From: Plantago elongata
Taxonomy: Eukaryota > Streptophyta > Magnoliopsida > Lamiales > Plantaginaceae
Assembly: GCA_036897095.1 (NCBI GenBank)
Contig: JAYMSP010000704.1
Span: 1 to 43,360 of the forward strand
Direction: 5' to 3'
Length of the DNA: 43,360 nt
Part shown: piece by piece, positions 8,946-19,755 of the stretch
Layout: each line of letters opens with the position of its first letter
Position numbering within the stretch: the first letter of the stretch is position 1
The notes under the pieces: generated by a model
What the model saw: the letters and a program-made list of their open reading frames with translations, nothing else
Databases searched by the model: none
Told to the model about the DNA's origin: nothing
Program-made: the position numbers and the translations under genes

Positions 8946-9929
8946 GATCCAAAACTCTTGGAAAAAGTTCAATGCTTTGAGTGCAACAGATGGGGTCACT
9001 ACCAATATGAGTGTGCAAACACTCTGAGGAAGAAAAGAAAGTCGTTTTGGGTGAATTTGAATGAAGATGAGGTTACATATTATGAAGCCAATGACTCTGA
9101 CAAATGTGAGGATTCAGATCAGCAGGTTATGACTCTCTCAACTTTTGTTACTAGTCTAAATACCGGAAAAAATGTGCGAGTCACTGTGCTAGTCACAGTG
9201 GGACCAATAGTGATAGGAACAATATCTGCGAACCTGTAGTGTATCTTGGATACGATGATCCAGAGAACTATTTCTCTGATGGGCATGAAGCTACTGACCA
9301 CTTGAATATGAATTATCGTTGTTTGCATGGATCTCTTATGTCTGACACAGGTTCTCATCCAGATCAAGACTTAGATCGTGATCAACTAATTCTTGAATTA
9401 CAGGCTATGTCTGAAGATATTATGCTGACATACAAAGAGATGAAGAGATCTATCGAACCTCTAAAGAAGGAGAATGATGAACTCAAGGACTCACTAGTTG
9501 AGTTAGATGTCCAGTTGACCGAGAAGAATGCTAGGATCCAGGAATTGACTACCAAGCTAGAAAAAGTCGAGGGAATCCTGGCCAAATAAAATACATGTAC
9601 AGTTGCATTAAATATTGCCATAGAACAAGGTAATGAAGGGACCAAAGGTCTTGGTTTCACAAGTCCTACTGTTAATTTCTCTACACCTGTCAAAGAAGAA
9701 CAACCCAAGAAAACCTTTGTGTGTCAATTATGTCTGAGACCTAGACATAAGAAACGATATTGTTTGCTATATTTTGAAAAATAGGGAAAAATCAGCAAGT
9801 GTTGCAACCAATGTTACTACAACAGTGGTAGCAACATCAACTGAACAAAAGATAAAATGTAAAGGCAAGAAGTTTGGGTACCTAGATCTCATGATAAACA
9901 GGCTGAATTGAATCTGAAATGTAATGTCT

Positions 9930-10254
9930 GCTTTAAGTGATCATCATGAAACTCTTTGGTACTTTGATAGTGGTTGCTTGAGACATGACAGGAACAAAGA
10001 AGAACTTGATAAATTTTATTCCCAGAAGGTCAGGGAAGGTTACATATGGTGGAGGCTCGTAAGGTAAAGTGCTCGGTAAGGGTACCCTCATACTTGAAGG
10101 TTGCCCTCCCTTAAAAGATGTTCTTCTTATTAAGGGACTAATAAAAAATCTTCTGAGTATAAGTCACATATGTGATGATGGTATGAAAGTCTACTTTGAC
10201 AAGGATTTCTGTCTAATGTTCAATGAGGGTTATGAGTTTATCATGACAGGTTAA
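9930..10254 (+). pseudogene. Sirevirus-like protease and pre-integrase relic
   Basis: LWYFDSGCLRHDRNKEEL at about 9955-10010 is the copia aspartic protease start with the D-S-G triad intact. The pre-integrase stretch (GTLILEGCPPLKDVLLIKGL, NLLSISHICDDGMKVYFDKD, CLMFNEGYEFIMTG) ends at a stop at 10252-10254 where relatives read on. Frame changes occur near 10050. Confidence 0.75.
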
Positions 10255-10470
10255 AGATCTTCTGATAACTATTATGTCATGACTGCTAACCCTGTGAATA
10301 ACTCTGTTCAATGTGATCACTCTAAGTTTGCAGATAAGACTTCTGGTAAACAGGATTTTCGACCTCAGAAGGAGAGTGTCAAACAATTAATGGAACAGCT
10401 TGATCTAGACTGCTCTAAGACCTGTACTTTACCTATGTTCAATACTGTGAAATCCTAGGCTAATACCACT

Positions 10471-11088
10471 GTGGTTGAAACTATGGCTGCCACTGTTGGA
10501 TCAACACTGTACAGGTCAATGAGAGTTGAACTCATGTGTTTGTTTGCCAGAAGATCAGGGAGTATGCTCTTTATTTGTTCATCTACAAGGTACCAATCGT
10601 ATATCTATTCTATGCGCATTTCTTCTGCTAAATATAATTTGGAATACATGTTTGGAACCATAAGCTTAGGATCATGCTATACTGTGGAAACTAACAATAA
10701 GCTCATTGGCTTTAATGACTCAAATTGTGCTGAAAACACTGATCATCGAAGAATCATGAGTAATGGATGCTTTTATTTAAGGAGAAATCTAGTCTCACGG
10801 TATAGCAAGAAACATCGACGATGTGTCGTATTCACTAATGAGCCAAAGGGTGACTCTATGGGTAGTTATATCACTCAGCTTAATTGGGTCAACAATGTGC
10901 TACTTGATAAAATGATGTTAAGTTACACATTATGTGATATCCTTAGTGCCAAATGCATTACTAGGAATCCAAACATCAATCTTGTAGACACTAGGTACCA
11001 TGTACTCAAAAGCTCAAATATGAACCAACATCTAGACACCAACAGAGCATTCAAGTCTAGAAGAGCTCTAGATTTGGACACATGTTAG
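10471..11088 (+). pseudogene. Sirevirus-like RNase H relic (integrase and RT deleted)
   Basis: The open stretch reads VGSTLYRSM, LEYMFGTISLGSCYT, NKLIGFNDSNCAENTDHRRIM, SNGCFYLRRNLVSRYSKKHR, LVDTRYHVL. This follows copia RNase H (GSLLYLT..., GYSDADWAGN.DDRRSTSG, LVSW.SKKQ, RYHF). The catalytic 'DADWAG' is NDSNCAE, so the first Asp is shifted or lost and activity is not expected. It comes directly after pre-integrase-like sequence, so about 2.5 kb of integrase plus RT normally present has been deleted. Confidence 0.75.
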
Positions 11089-11225
11089 GAGCACTGTCAC
11101 TGTCACTGTTATCATAACATCACTGATCGGCATGGATATATTTATTTGTGATTTGAGTCTTTTGTTGCTTTTGTCTTTCCTGCTTCTAGTTTGTGTCTAG
11201 GTTTGTGCTAATGGTTTGTTCAGTT

Positions 11226-11227
<2 letters not shown>

Positions 11228-11274
<47 letters not shown>
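11228..11274 (+). repeat. (CT)n microsatellite
   Basis: 47 bp of uninterrupted TC/CT dinucleotides. Confidence 0.98.
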
Positions 11275-11277
<3 letters not shown>

Positions 11278-11348
11278 ATCTCAAGTATTGTGGGTGTCCT
11301 GTTTGCTTGATTGTCTCATCTCCCGTGCACTACTTTGAAAGCAATATA

Positions 11349-11412
11349 AGAGCCCAATGATGGCCAATAAAGACCCCAATGAAGGCCAATAAAGACCCCA
11401 ATGAAGGCCAAC
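11349..11412 (+). repeat. Three copies of a 22-bp tandem repeat
   Basis: The unit AATGAAGGCCAATAAAGACCCC is repeated almost exactly, the first copy with AATGATGG. It is a local minisatellite. Confidence 0.85.
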
Positions 11413-12499
11413 CAAGAAGTGTTCAATAGGGACCATTTTTTATTGTGACTTTGCTATGGGTAGCACGGGTACTATTGCAGTCCATTCGATTCTCTAAGTG
11501 TACATTGAATCACATATTTTGTGCACTCAATTCTATTAGAGATGTCCAATTTCTATACTATGAGTCGTGTGCCTGCCTTCACTCCGCATAAGCCAAAGCT
11601 TTGGACGGGATTCATGCGCATTCCAATTATTTGACATGATTCGCCGACTCATAGTAACCCATGGGTTGTCTGCATAGAGGCCTCAACTAAGTTGCTTTGC
11701 TTTAATTTTTTTTTTAGGAGTTAAGATAGGGACTGGATCCCATTGCTTGAGGTCTCGGTTTGGGTAAGCTTGTGAGTTGATTTAATTGACTGATCATATC
11801 TGCCTGCACTATAGACTTGAGGTGTCTAGAGCCTGCATTTTGGGGGAGTCTTTATTTGGTATGTGAATCTGTAGGATGGGAAGGGGTGTTGATGTAACTA
11901 TTGATGTCATTATTTGTCTCACAATGAATTTGATACTTGCAGTTTTGCTCAACTTCTACCATAATATCAGGAGTTTTCTTAAATTTGAATATCTATTATA
12001 ACATGGTGTCTGTAGAGATTTGTGTGTTCTTTTGCATTGTTTGAAAATTTGTTCCTTGGTTTCTCATAATCTTGTATCTTATAAGTATGTATTATGATAT
12101 TTGTCGGAGATATGTAGCATGATTAAAATGCTGGGATAGGTAATGATTCATCTCAGATTTGATGCATGAGAGACATACGTTTCCCAATCCCAAAGTCTAA
12201 AGTCTGACAAACATTCAATGCATGGAGTATTTGAATTAATGAATGACTCTTCGACTTCTGGGTTCTTCTCCTTTACTTCTCTTTGTTTTTCTTTTTAAAT
12301 AGTGTGTTATTCTTTGTGTCTCTCACAATTCTATTCACCTCCTCTCTCACACCACCGTTGAACAGTCCGAACAAGCAGGAGCCCGAAAGAATAGCGCTGC
12401 AGACCGCTTTATAAATGTTGTCGAAAAAGTCGACCAGGCCAGTTTCCCAAGTTTTTCCAAAAATGTGTGGTTGCTTTTAAAATCATTTTTCATGCAATG

Positions 12500-14777
12500 C
12501 ATATCATGTGGAACAGCAAGACATAATCAGGATGGAACAGCAGGGTATAATTGGAATAGAATAGCATCAGGTCAGAATATCAAGTTGTAACCAGAATACA
12601 GATCAACAGAGTCAATAACAATCACATAGTCAATAATCGTAATTAGTAGTCGTGTCATGGTCAGTCGGGACGTCGTAGCGGGGTCGAAGTCAGAGTTAGG
12701 CAAGCAGGAACATGTACTGGAATAAAAGGCTTGAAATGTAACAACTTTCCCAGGGCTGTATGCTGAAAGCCTGAGATCACTCACCTTGGATAAACTTGTA
12801 AGCTACGCAACCTTGTAATCCTGATAAATGGACAATACTACTTAACTTTTACGCAAGAATAATTATAAGACTCCCGTAAATTCCCCCCAACAATAATCAT
12901 AACAAGTAGTAACAGTTACAAAGACGACGACGCTTAAGCATATAATTTCATATGATCATATGATGCTAGTCAAACATACTCAAGATCGACACAATATCAC
13001 GTTTTATGCTCAAGCGAGAATTAATTCAGAACCTAAAGATACTATGCGCAATTATGCATGACGAGTAAATAAATAAATTAACATCAAGAAACAGGTTGAT
13101 TACTCAAACCACAGTTGAAATTCATTTTTACCTAACCAACTGCCAATTACCAGCTAACATAAACCAACACCGCATCAGTATCATGCATGAGAACGCAAAT
13201 GGTAGCAAGTCATATAAACAGGAGCAGATAATGATAAATTTTAAAGCACAACAGTCATAGTTTCACTTGGGCATTTTCCATGTACTTGTACTCCTTGTTT
13301 CCAAATGAAACACTTCCTCCATATACAGAGGCAAGCATTTCAGTATTATCCCAATTTTTTTTAATACTCTTGCCAGCCCAAAACTTGCAGTTTCTGGTAG
13401 AACGAGAGGAGTACAGAAGAGATAAAAATAGAGTTAAAACATACAGCTCACTCAAGCTCCAAAGTAAGGATAAATTGTTCTGCACACTACAGATAACTTC
13501 AGTTCGACTTCAGCCATTCAGAGGCCCATAGCTTTGCATACATTTATTCCCTACACTATGCAAAACCCACTACTTATTTAAGTGAAGTTCATATGTTTCT
13601 GATCCTCAAGTAACAACTAGTTGAAATAAAAAGTAACTTATTAGTATCTAGTTAATTCCATTTATTTTTGAGATAACATCTCTTTCAACACAGTAGAAGC
13701 ATAACATGAAATCGAAACCACATAAGTGATATGGACTATGGTGGCTACAACAGAAACAAAAAGAAATATTAAGTTCCGCCAGTGGCACATAGAGCCAAAT
13801 CAACCACGTAATAGTCGACAGTCAGTCGACAATCGTATACCCCATACACACAGTAGACAAGGACTAACAACTCAACACAGCTTAACAATTACTTTCCCAT
13901 CCCAAATTCGAGTATAATCGAAAGAGAAGGGGTACTATCCGGAGAAGTCGATCGAGAGCACGATAACTAGTCCGGTGCGAATGATGAAATGAAGGCGCGG
14001 TGAAGGGCGAGAGAGGATGGGCGAGAGGCGAAGCTACGACTTCAATTTTTTTTTCCAGAGGGAATCGGGTGTGGCTGAGATTGACAGCGTTGGGGACTAT
14101 TCATAGGCGCATGCCGTCCGACATCTTGATGGAGAAGCTTGGCTGCTTCTCGTCGTCCGTGACCATGGCTAATTGCTTCCATTGGAAGCTAGACCCAACT
14201 CAAACTAGTGGCGGCTTGTGTCACAAGCCTCGCCAAGTGTCCCCGTCACGAGACATCGCGAAGAAGGATGGGCAAAATGGCCATTTCCGGTGGCAGATGG
14301 TCGGCGATGTCTCGGAGAAGAAGACGGGTAGAAGAAATCGAGAATGAAAAATGGCGGAGAAATGAGACTGAGTGCAACGGGAATAAGGAGAAGAAGAAGA
14401 AGATACTTAGGGGTACAATGGGTATTACACAAGAATATAAACCTGTTTTGTTCTGGACTCCAAATGGCTCGCAAATAAATTCCGATAAATATGAATTCGA
14501 TACCCGGGACGATATTTGACGCGAACTGAACTAGAATCAAAAATAATTTTACGAATTTTTATTTTTTATTATTATTTTATTAATATAATATCGAATAGTA
14601 ATCCAGCGCTACTCGTAATTAACTGGCAGATACGACCCGGCCATTAATTTTCGAATTTGATCCACTGTTAAAAGTCAAGTGCTTGCACGCGTCAAGTCAG
14701 GGGTCGGGTGTCAGTTTGCAATAATAATATCGGATTAATTGCTAGTGTGAACTTACTGTAATTCGAGGTTCTTACAC
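12500..14777 (-). mobile_element. Probable long LTR of a Ty3/gypsy element (solo LTR or fragment)
   Basis: Read on the minus strand the block begins TGTAAGAACCTCGAATTACA (14777 downward). TGTAAGA-CCTCGAATT is a common start of long LTRs of plant chromovirus/gypsy elements. Further in are an AT-rich tract, a TTATATTCTTGTG possible TATA region (about 14435) and a CT-rich leader (14290-14410). The sequence interrupts a coding relic that resumes at 14780, with coding-like sequence ending near 12472, which argues for insertion. No gag-pol is present. The far boundary near 12500 is a guess; a TG..CA end and a target-site duplication were not settled. Confidence 0.55.
13291..13411. mobile_element. 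Stowaway-like MITE
   Basis: A 121-bp block starts CTCCTTGTTTCC and ends GAACGAGAGGAG, whose reverse complement is CTCCTCTCGTTC, so the ends are inverted repeats of the Stowaway type (consensus CTCCCTCCGTTTC). TA flanks both sides (13289-13290 and 13412-13413), the typical Tc1/mariner target duplication. The interior has no coding capacity. It sits inside the probable gypsy LTR. Confidence 0.65.
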
Positions 14778-14779
14778 AA

Positions 14780-15936
14780 TGGTGCAACGGAGGAGGCAGC
14801 TAAGCCCAAAAAGAAACTCAAAGGTCGTGCTCTGCGTGCCTTGTTTGCCCAGCGTATTACGGAGGAGGAAGTATCTAAGGAAGAACCGACACCTACTGCG
14901 GAAAGCGAGATGATGTTGATAAGACTGTGATAGAAACCTACAGAGATCTCACAACCTACCCCTACGCCGGCCTTCTCTAATTTCAGTAAACCAGATTACT
15001 ACATCAAAATCTTTGTGGAAGATAGTGCCACTGATTGGCCCCAATTTGTGAACATGCCCATTATCAATGAGACTTACCTCAAGAAGAAAAATGCAGGGAG
15101 CATCGTATCTTCCAATTTCTGGAGTTCCGTGGCCTTATTGGCTCTATCACTGACTTGGGGGCGTATGTCCCAATGGTTATCAAGGAACTGTACTACAATA
15201 TGTCCAAAAACTTTGGCACAGAAGACGCTCCCAAGCACTGGAAAGCCTATTTGTGAGGTAAGATTTACTCTTTCAGTCCCAAAAGAATCAATGAGTACTT
15301 GAGTACACCGGATGTTGAGGAGACTGAGTTAGCTGTGTCCATTGATGAAGTAGATTGTGTGATCACTGGGTCTAAAGTCACAAAATGATCACTTGAGTTT
15401 AATGCCAAGAACCTCACTACCTTGATGATGACTGTGTTTATCATCTCTACTCATAATTGGTTACCCATGACCAATATCACCTTGGTGTCCACATCCACTG
15501 ATGTTCTTCTCTACAAGCTCAAACTGGGCCTGCCAGTTAACTTAGGAGCTCGGATTTTGGAGAATATTGGTAAGTTCCGGTCTAGGGGGCGGTGGGAAAC
15601 CTGATGTATCCGTCGATTCTATATGGGTACATCACCCACATGAACTTTCTACCTTGAGCAAATGAAGAACTGGTGGAGCCGTACAAGCCTTACTTAGTGT
15701 CTTATCGGATCTTCAGCTCCAATAGAGTTCAGGATTTACCCTGGGTTGAACATGTGGAACCTGAAGTTGTAGAGGATGTTGAACCCACTGTGGCTGTCAC
15801 ATTGGAACTGCCTTTTGTGCCAAGGCCTTTAACAATGCCCGATCAGCTTATCATGGACCAGATTGAGGAAATAGATGGACAAATCATCCCTCTCCTTCAG
15901 GAACGTAACACATTGGTTTCTCTCCTTTCCTCATAA
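14780..15936 (+). pseudogene. 'Putative plant transposon protein' (Transposase_32-like) relic
   Basis: Several frames together read a protein of the plant family annotated as 'putative plant transposon protein'. Segments seen are RALRALFAQRITEEE (about 14820-14870), FRGLIGSITDLGAYVPMVIK then ELYYNMSKNFG (about 15125-15220), a stop at 15256, KIYSFSPKRINEYLSTPDV (about 15260-15315), NWLPMTNITLVSTSTDVLLY (about 15457-15515) and a charged/proline-rich C-terminus to 15936. Such proteins accompany large plant LTR retrotransposons and may hold the env-like position downstream of pol. At least four stops or shifts kill it. Whether it belongs with the RNase H relic at 10471, split by the gypsy LTR, is inference. 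Confidence 0.65.
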
Positions 15937-15937
15937 T

Positions 15938-15951
15938 AAGGGGGAGAATGA
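15938..15951 (+). other. Polypurine tract copy 1
   Basis: AAGGGGGAGAATGA directly follows the transposon-protein relic. It is identical to 16259-16272. Multiplied purine tracts before the 3' LTR are known from Sireviruses. Confidence 0.6.
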
Positions 15952-16258
15952 GTAGCTTCTAGGAGAAACACCAACCCTTCGACCATCCTTTCCCCTCTAT
16001 CTTCGTTGGTTTTGAGTCTTTTTTGTCTTAGTTTATGTTTATGTTTCGTATGCCCAGTTTGTCTTTAGTTCTTGTATTTCTGTTTCTTTATTTCCATTGG
16101 GTCATTGTAGTGTCTTGTTTTGAAAAATTAAAAAAGATAAAAATTGAAAATTTCAAAAATTCGTATTTATTCCTTATCTTCTGTTTATTGTTATATTTCT
16201 GTTTTATTTCTATATTTCTATATTTTGTGTTTCTAGGAGTGTTGTGAATAAAGGAATT

Positions 16259-16272
16259 AAGGGGGAGAATGA
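16259..16272 (+). other. Polypurine tract copy 2
   Basis: AAGGGGGAGAATGA, the same 14 bp as at 15938, lies 10 bases before a TG that may open an LTR. Confidence 0.65.
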
Positions 16273-16282
16273 AAGTGCAGGA

Positions 16283-17040
16283 TGTTAGAGAAATTGTTGA
16301 AACTATTGTTTTCACAACAATGCCTACAACATCCACCAGTCCGGTTTTATGTACTTTAGGTTTAATCGGTTAATTACCATTCTTTACTAACACTTACCTA
16401 GTTCCATGTGTGGTTAGTCTTTGTGTAATGCATGGGACTTCTTATATATCAAGAGAGACACCAAAGAAATTGTATCTCAACAAGTATCAAGATCATATTG
16501 ACTCTTGGAGTGAACAAGAAGCAAAGTACTCTTGGTAGTTGAGATTTTGTGGACTCTTGAAGATAAGGATAAGCAACAAAACCCATGGACTTGCTCCGGT
16601 CAGATTGAACATCTATAAATACAAGATCGAGCTCATCGTGAAGGGTACTTCGCGAAAAGCAAGAACTCCTTGTCATAAGCATATATACTCTTCATGTTCT
16701 TTGTAGTTTTCTAGCTAGGTCTTCTAAATAGATAGATTTAGAATAAGATTTTTTTATTTTGACTAGTGTTTTGTGGTTCAAAGTCCCTTAAATCTTTTTG
16801 TACATCAATTACTTATGTTAGTGGATATTTGTCGAGATGCTTCGATTATATCTATATACCAGATATATACCTGCTAAAATTATTTGCTTCATGTTTTATT
16901 TATCTGTGCTGCTCTGTTTCATACTATGTTACACGCACTCTTACATCAACATTGATATCAATATTAATGAAAATAATATATTAATTATAGAAGTCCGGGT
17001 TCAATATTCTTTTAGAGATTCCCAATACGTAGTTTAAACA
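16283..17040 (+). repeat. Possible 3' LTR of the Sirevirus-like element
   Basis: It starts TGTTAGAGAAATTGTTG after the purine tract, has a TATA-like CTATAAATAC at 16613-16622 and a leader-like stretch afterwards, and no open frame. No second copy is visible in the window and the end is unknown, so the call rests on layout. Confidence 0.4.
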
Positions 17041-17363
17041 TCTAAACGTACCTGGATAATTATGACAACGTGCATCATATAATGTCACATTCAGCTCACC
17101 CGTTCACAATGGCTTGTTTATCTAAAGAAACTGGTGGTATTTGATAAGATATGGAGTACAAGATAGGATTCTCATTCATGATTCCTTGACAGATGTAAAG
17201 TTCCCATTTCCCAATGTGAATAAGTTGACCAGCAAGTATACACCGATTCGCAAATTCTCATGTCAAAGCCATTACATATTTGAGGACACACTATACTAAT
17301 TTTCCCATTTCATGGTCAGACTTTTCCACATAGATAGAAATTCAAACATAATGTCTTGTCATT

Positions 17364-17372
17364 CTTATAAAT
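17364..17372 (+). promoter_or_regulatory. Possible TATA box of the CYP76 gene
   Basis: CTTATAAAT lies 55 bp before the ATG at 17428, which would leave a 5' UTR of about 25-30 nt, short but possible for a plant gene. No other TATA motif is closer. Confidence 0.4.
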
Positions 17373-17427
17373 CTCAACATTGACATATCTTTCCAATACA
17401 AAAATAGAACAGATCGAACCCGTAATC

Positions 17428-19126
17428 ATGTATACACTACTAGCTACAGTTTTTCTCGTCTCCTTTGTGCCATTCTTGATATTCTTGCTGTGTCATTACA
17501 TCCCAAAACATGGACACAAACCATCAATATCTAAGCTTCCACCTGGTCCGAAACCAATTCCGATCATCGGTAACATTCTTGAAATCGGCCAGAAACCGCA
17601 TGAATCTCTAGCCAAGCTTTCCAAAAGGTATGGAGACTTGATGAGCCTGAAGCTCGGGAGTGTAAGGGTAATTGTGGTATCGTCTCCTGAAATGGCGAAA
17701 ATGGTTCTTCAAAAGTATGACCAAGTTTTCTCTAGTAGAATGCACCCTGCATCAATACACGCACTTGATCACCATAAGTTTTCGGTTGCATGGATGCCTG
17801 CTAATAGTACTTGGCGTAAGCTTCGTAGGATCTGCAAAGAGCAAATGTTTTCGACTTCCAAGCTCGATCAAACTCAGGTACATATTAGTTATACAGTTCT
17901 TTGTTGATTGGATGATATTTGATTGAATCGATTGCAGTTAATTGATATGTTTCGTATTTTATACACAGGGCCTGAGAATGGACAAGTTACAAAACCTGTG
18001 GGATTATGTGAACAAGTGTTGCATTAATGGGGAGTTTGTGGATATTGGAAAAGCAGTATTTGTTACGTCGCTTAATTTGATGTCTGCCAGTCTTTTTTCT
18101 ACTGATTTTGCTAAATTTGGCTCTCATACAACGGATGAATTCAGGGACAATTTTTCAAGAATGAGTGAACTTGCTGGAAAGCCCAATTTGGCTGATTATT
18201 TCCCTGTTTTTAAGCTATTTGATCCACAAGGTATTTTGAGAAATATGACAATTTATGCGAATAAATGTTTCGTGAAATTTGATGAGATGATCAATCAGCG
18301 TATTCAAGTCGGATCTACATTTTATAAGTCCAAAGATGATATGTTGGATGCTCTCCTTGCATTGAGTCAGGAAAAAGAAACAGAGTTGAGCATCGACGAA
18401 ATAAAGCATCTTCTTCTGGTGAGCATACAAAAAAGAATTGTTTTTATGTTTCATGAACTTTGTGGCATAGAGGCACTTAATTTGTTCCTTTGTGAAAAAG
18501 AAACAGAGATGAACGTTGTGTTGTTTCAGGATTTATATGTTGCGGGGACGGACACATCTTCTAGTACTGTCGAATGGGCGATGACAGAGTTGATGCGCAA
18601 TCCAGAGAAGATGTCAAAAGCTAGAACTGAGCTGAGAAATGTCATCCCACAAAATGAACGAGTCCAAGAATCTGATATCTCAAGACTTCCATATCTACAA
18701 GCTGTGATAAAAGAAACTTTCAGGCTTCATCCCACAGTCCCCTTGCTTTTACCTCACAAAGCCGAGAAAGATGTTGAAATTAACGGCTTCACAATCCCAA
18801 AAAACACTCAAGTTATGATTAACGTGTGGGCGATTGGCAGGGACTCGGCCATATGGACGAGCCCTGAAGTATTCATGCCCGAGAGGTTCTTAGACAAAGA
18901 AATCGAGTTTCATGGCAAACACTTTGAGCTCATCCCATTTGGAGCGGGTAGGAGAATGTGCGTGGGAGTGCCATTGGCGAACCGTATGGTGCACCTACTT
19001 GTAGCGACATTGATACATAGTTTCGATTGGGAAGTTGAGCACCCCGGAGAAATCGACACAAGTGAAAAGTTTGGACTCTCTCTACAGAAGGCGATACCCC
19101 TCAAGGCAATTCCATCATTCGCCTGA
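17428..19126 (+). CDS. Cytochrome P450, CYP76 family (three exons, 498 aa)
   Basis: Exons 17428-17877, 17969-18418 and 18530-19126, all phase 0, give 498 residues, the usual length. The ATG at 17428 fits the membrane anchor (residues 2-25, hydrophobic) followed by the hinge LPPGPKPIPIIGN (37-49). Also present are WRKLRR in helix C (about 132-137), the I-helix AGTDTSS (305-311) with oxygen-activating Asp308/Thr309, ExxR as E362-T-F-R365, PERF (417-420) and the haem loop FGAGRRMCVG (437-446) with ligand Cys444. All catalytic landmarks are intact. CYP76 enzymes are ER-bound monooxygenases fed by NADPH-P450 reductase; members hydroxylate monoterpenols, diterpenes, phenylureas or tyrosine (CYP76AD, betalains). 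The family call rests on KPLPIIGN-like N-terminus, 'DIGKA.F.TSLN' and 'ADYFP' segments; subfamily and substrate cannot be told. It lies 2.3 kb upstream of a co-oriented FAD2-like gene. Confidence 0.9.
17878..17968 (+). other. CYP76 intron 1 (91 nt)
   Basis: The donor is CAG|GTACAT after codon 150 (..LDQTQ) and the acceptor is ACACAG|GG before GLRMDK. It is phase 0 and AT-rich, with in-frame stops, so splicing is required. Confidence 0.85.
18419..18529 (+). other. CYP76 intron 2 (111 nt, stop-free and in frame)
   Basis: The donor is CTG|GTGAGC after ..IKHLLL and the acceptor is TTTCAG|GA before DLYVAGTDT. It is phase 0. Its length is a multiple of three with no stop, so retention would add 37 residues ahead of the I-helix. 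It contains a 20-bp near-repeat of exon 2 (18371-18390 versus 18494-18513). Confidence 0.85.
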
Positions 19127-19614
19127 ATATGATCAATTGAGTTGCGTTACTTAAGCTATGGAGTAGATGATCATCTATAGTTGTTAGTCCCAATATTTCT
19201 CGAGAAGTACAGAGGCTGATGATACATATAATCAAAGAGCATACAATTTTTTTTATTTGTTTTTAAACGAAAAAGAGCATAAGATTTGTCTTAAGTGTGT
19301 ATATTCTAAAATCACTCCAATGGATAGATGCAGACTTTTTTTATTTAACTAGGATTAAAATTACTTCTTACACTACTTGCCAATCACGACTATTCTTAAA
19401 CTATCTTATGTTTATATTAATCATCGAACTTTAAACCTTCTCCTTCCTTCTAAACCATTTTATATCTCCACCAATAATCGAAAGATGAACCTTCTAATTC
19501 CTCCTAAATCACTTTATGACTCAACCAAGAATCGATCCATACACCTCCGCCTTCCTGCTCAAGCTTTCTTCCACTGCATTAATAAATAGATAGATAAATA
19601 GCTTGTTGAGTGAG
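19127..19614. other. 3' flank of CYP76; no gene
   Basis: AT-rich sequence. A weak internal repetition of the pattern 'ATCGA..CTTCTCCTTCCT.. / ATCGAAAGATGAACCTTCT.. / ATCGATCCATACACCTCCG' occurs at about 19420-19560. The short open frame there is low in complexity and not convincing as a gene. Confidence 0.5.
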
Positions 19615-19617
19615 TAA

Positions 19618-19755
19618 GGGTGTGTTCTCTTCAATTGAAATTACTGAGCTGAACTGAACTGAACTAAAATAAAATACAAATTATAACTAAGTTCAGCTGA
19701 ACTAAACTGAACGACTGAAGTGAATTTGAAGTAATTTTAAATGAAAGAGAAGGTG
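19618..19755. mobile_element. Tourist-like MITE
   Basis: The block starts GGGTGTGTTCTCTTCAATTG and ends in GAAAGAGAAGGTG. The reverse complement of the right end (CACCTTCTCTTTCATTTAAA) pairs imperfectly with the left end. TAA flanks both sides (19615-19617 and 19756-19758), a 3-bp duplication typical of PIF/Harbinger (Tourist) elements. An internal GAACTGAACTGAACT / AGTTCAGCTGAACT palindrome adds secondary structure. There is no coding capacity. Confidence 0.6.

Larger units (their letters stand above)
7797..9590 (+). pseudogene. Sirevirus-like copia gag relic, interrupted
   Basis: The ATG at 7797 opens MSTTVNVPVVRAAALVVHGQ followed by KPEKFMGTNFKQWEQKMKFYL, the start of a copia Gag. A 77-bp tandem duplication then shifts the frame, and Gag continues in a second frame to a stop after SSATDL (8242). 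Sequence up to about 8510 still reads Gag-like with stops (TKKFIVGKFMKFRMNDSKSD). About 430 bp without coding similarity follow. At 8958 the frame resumes with a zinc knuckle CFECNRWGHYQYEC and a Lys/Arg patch. From 9360 to 9590 there is a coiled-coil tail (LKKENDELKDSL...LTEKNARIQELTTKLEKVE). A long Gag with knuckle plus coiled coil fits the Sirevirus (Maximus/SIRE) lineage. Confidence 0.75.
11091..12480. other. Downstream part of the Sirevirus-like element; no gene
   Basis: There is no open frame of note. It contains the (CT)n tract, a short 22-bp repeat array, and a GGGGGAG tract near 11842 that could be a purine tract. The last stretch, at about 12416-12472, reads NVVEKVDQASFPSFSKNVW without stops and may belong to the relic that resumes at 14780. 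Beyond that I see nothing assignable. Confidence 0.4.

Noticed and set aside
11228..11412. CRISPR-like or other functional short repeat array
   Set aside because: The (CT)n tract and the three 22-bp units are ordinary plant micro/minisatellites with no spacer structure.
14000..14540. Overlapping frames of 100-115 codons on both strands
   Set aside because: They lie in the probable gypsy LTR, overlap each other in three frames and have no recognisable product.
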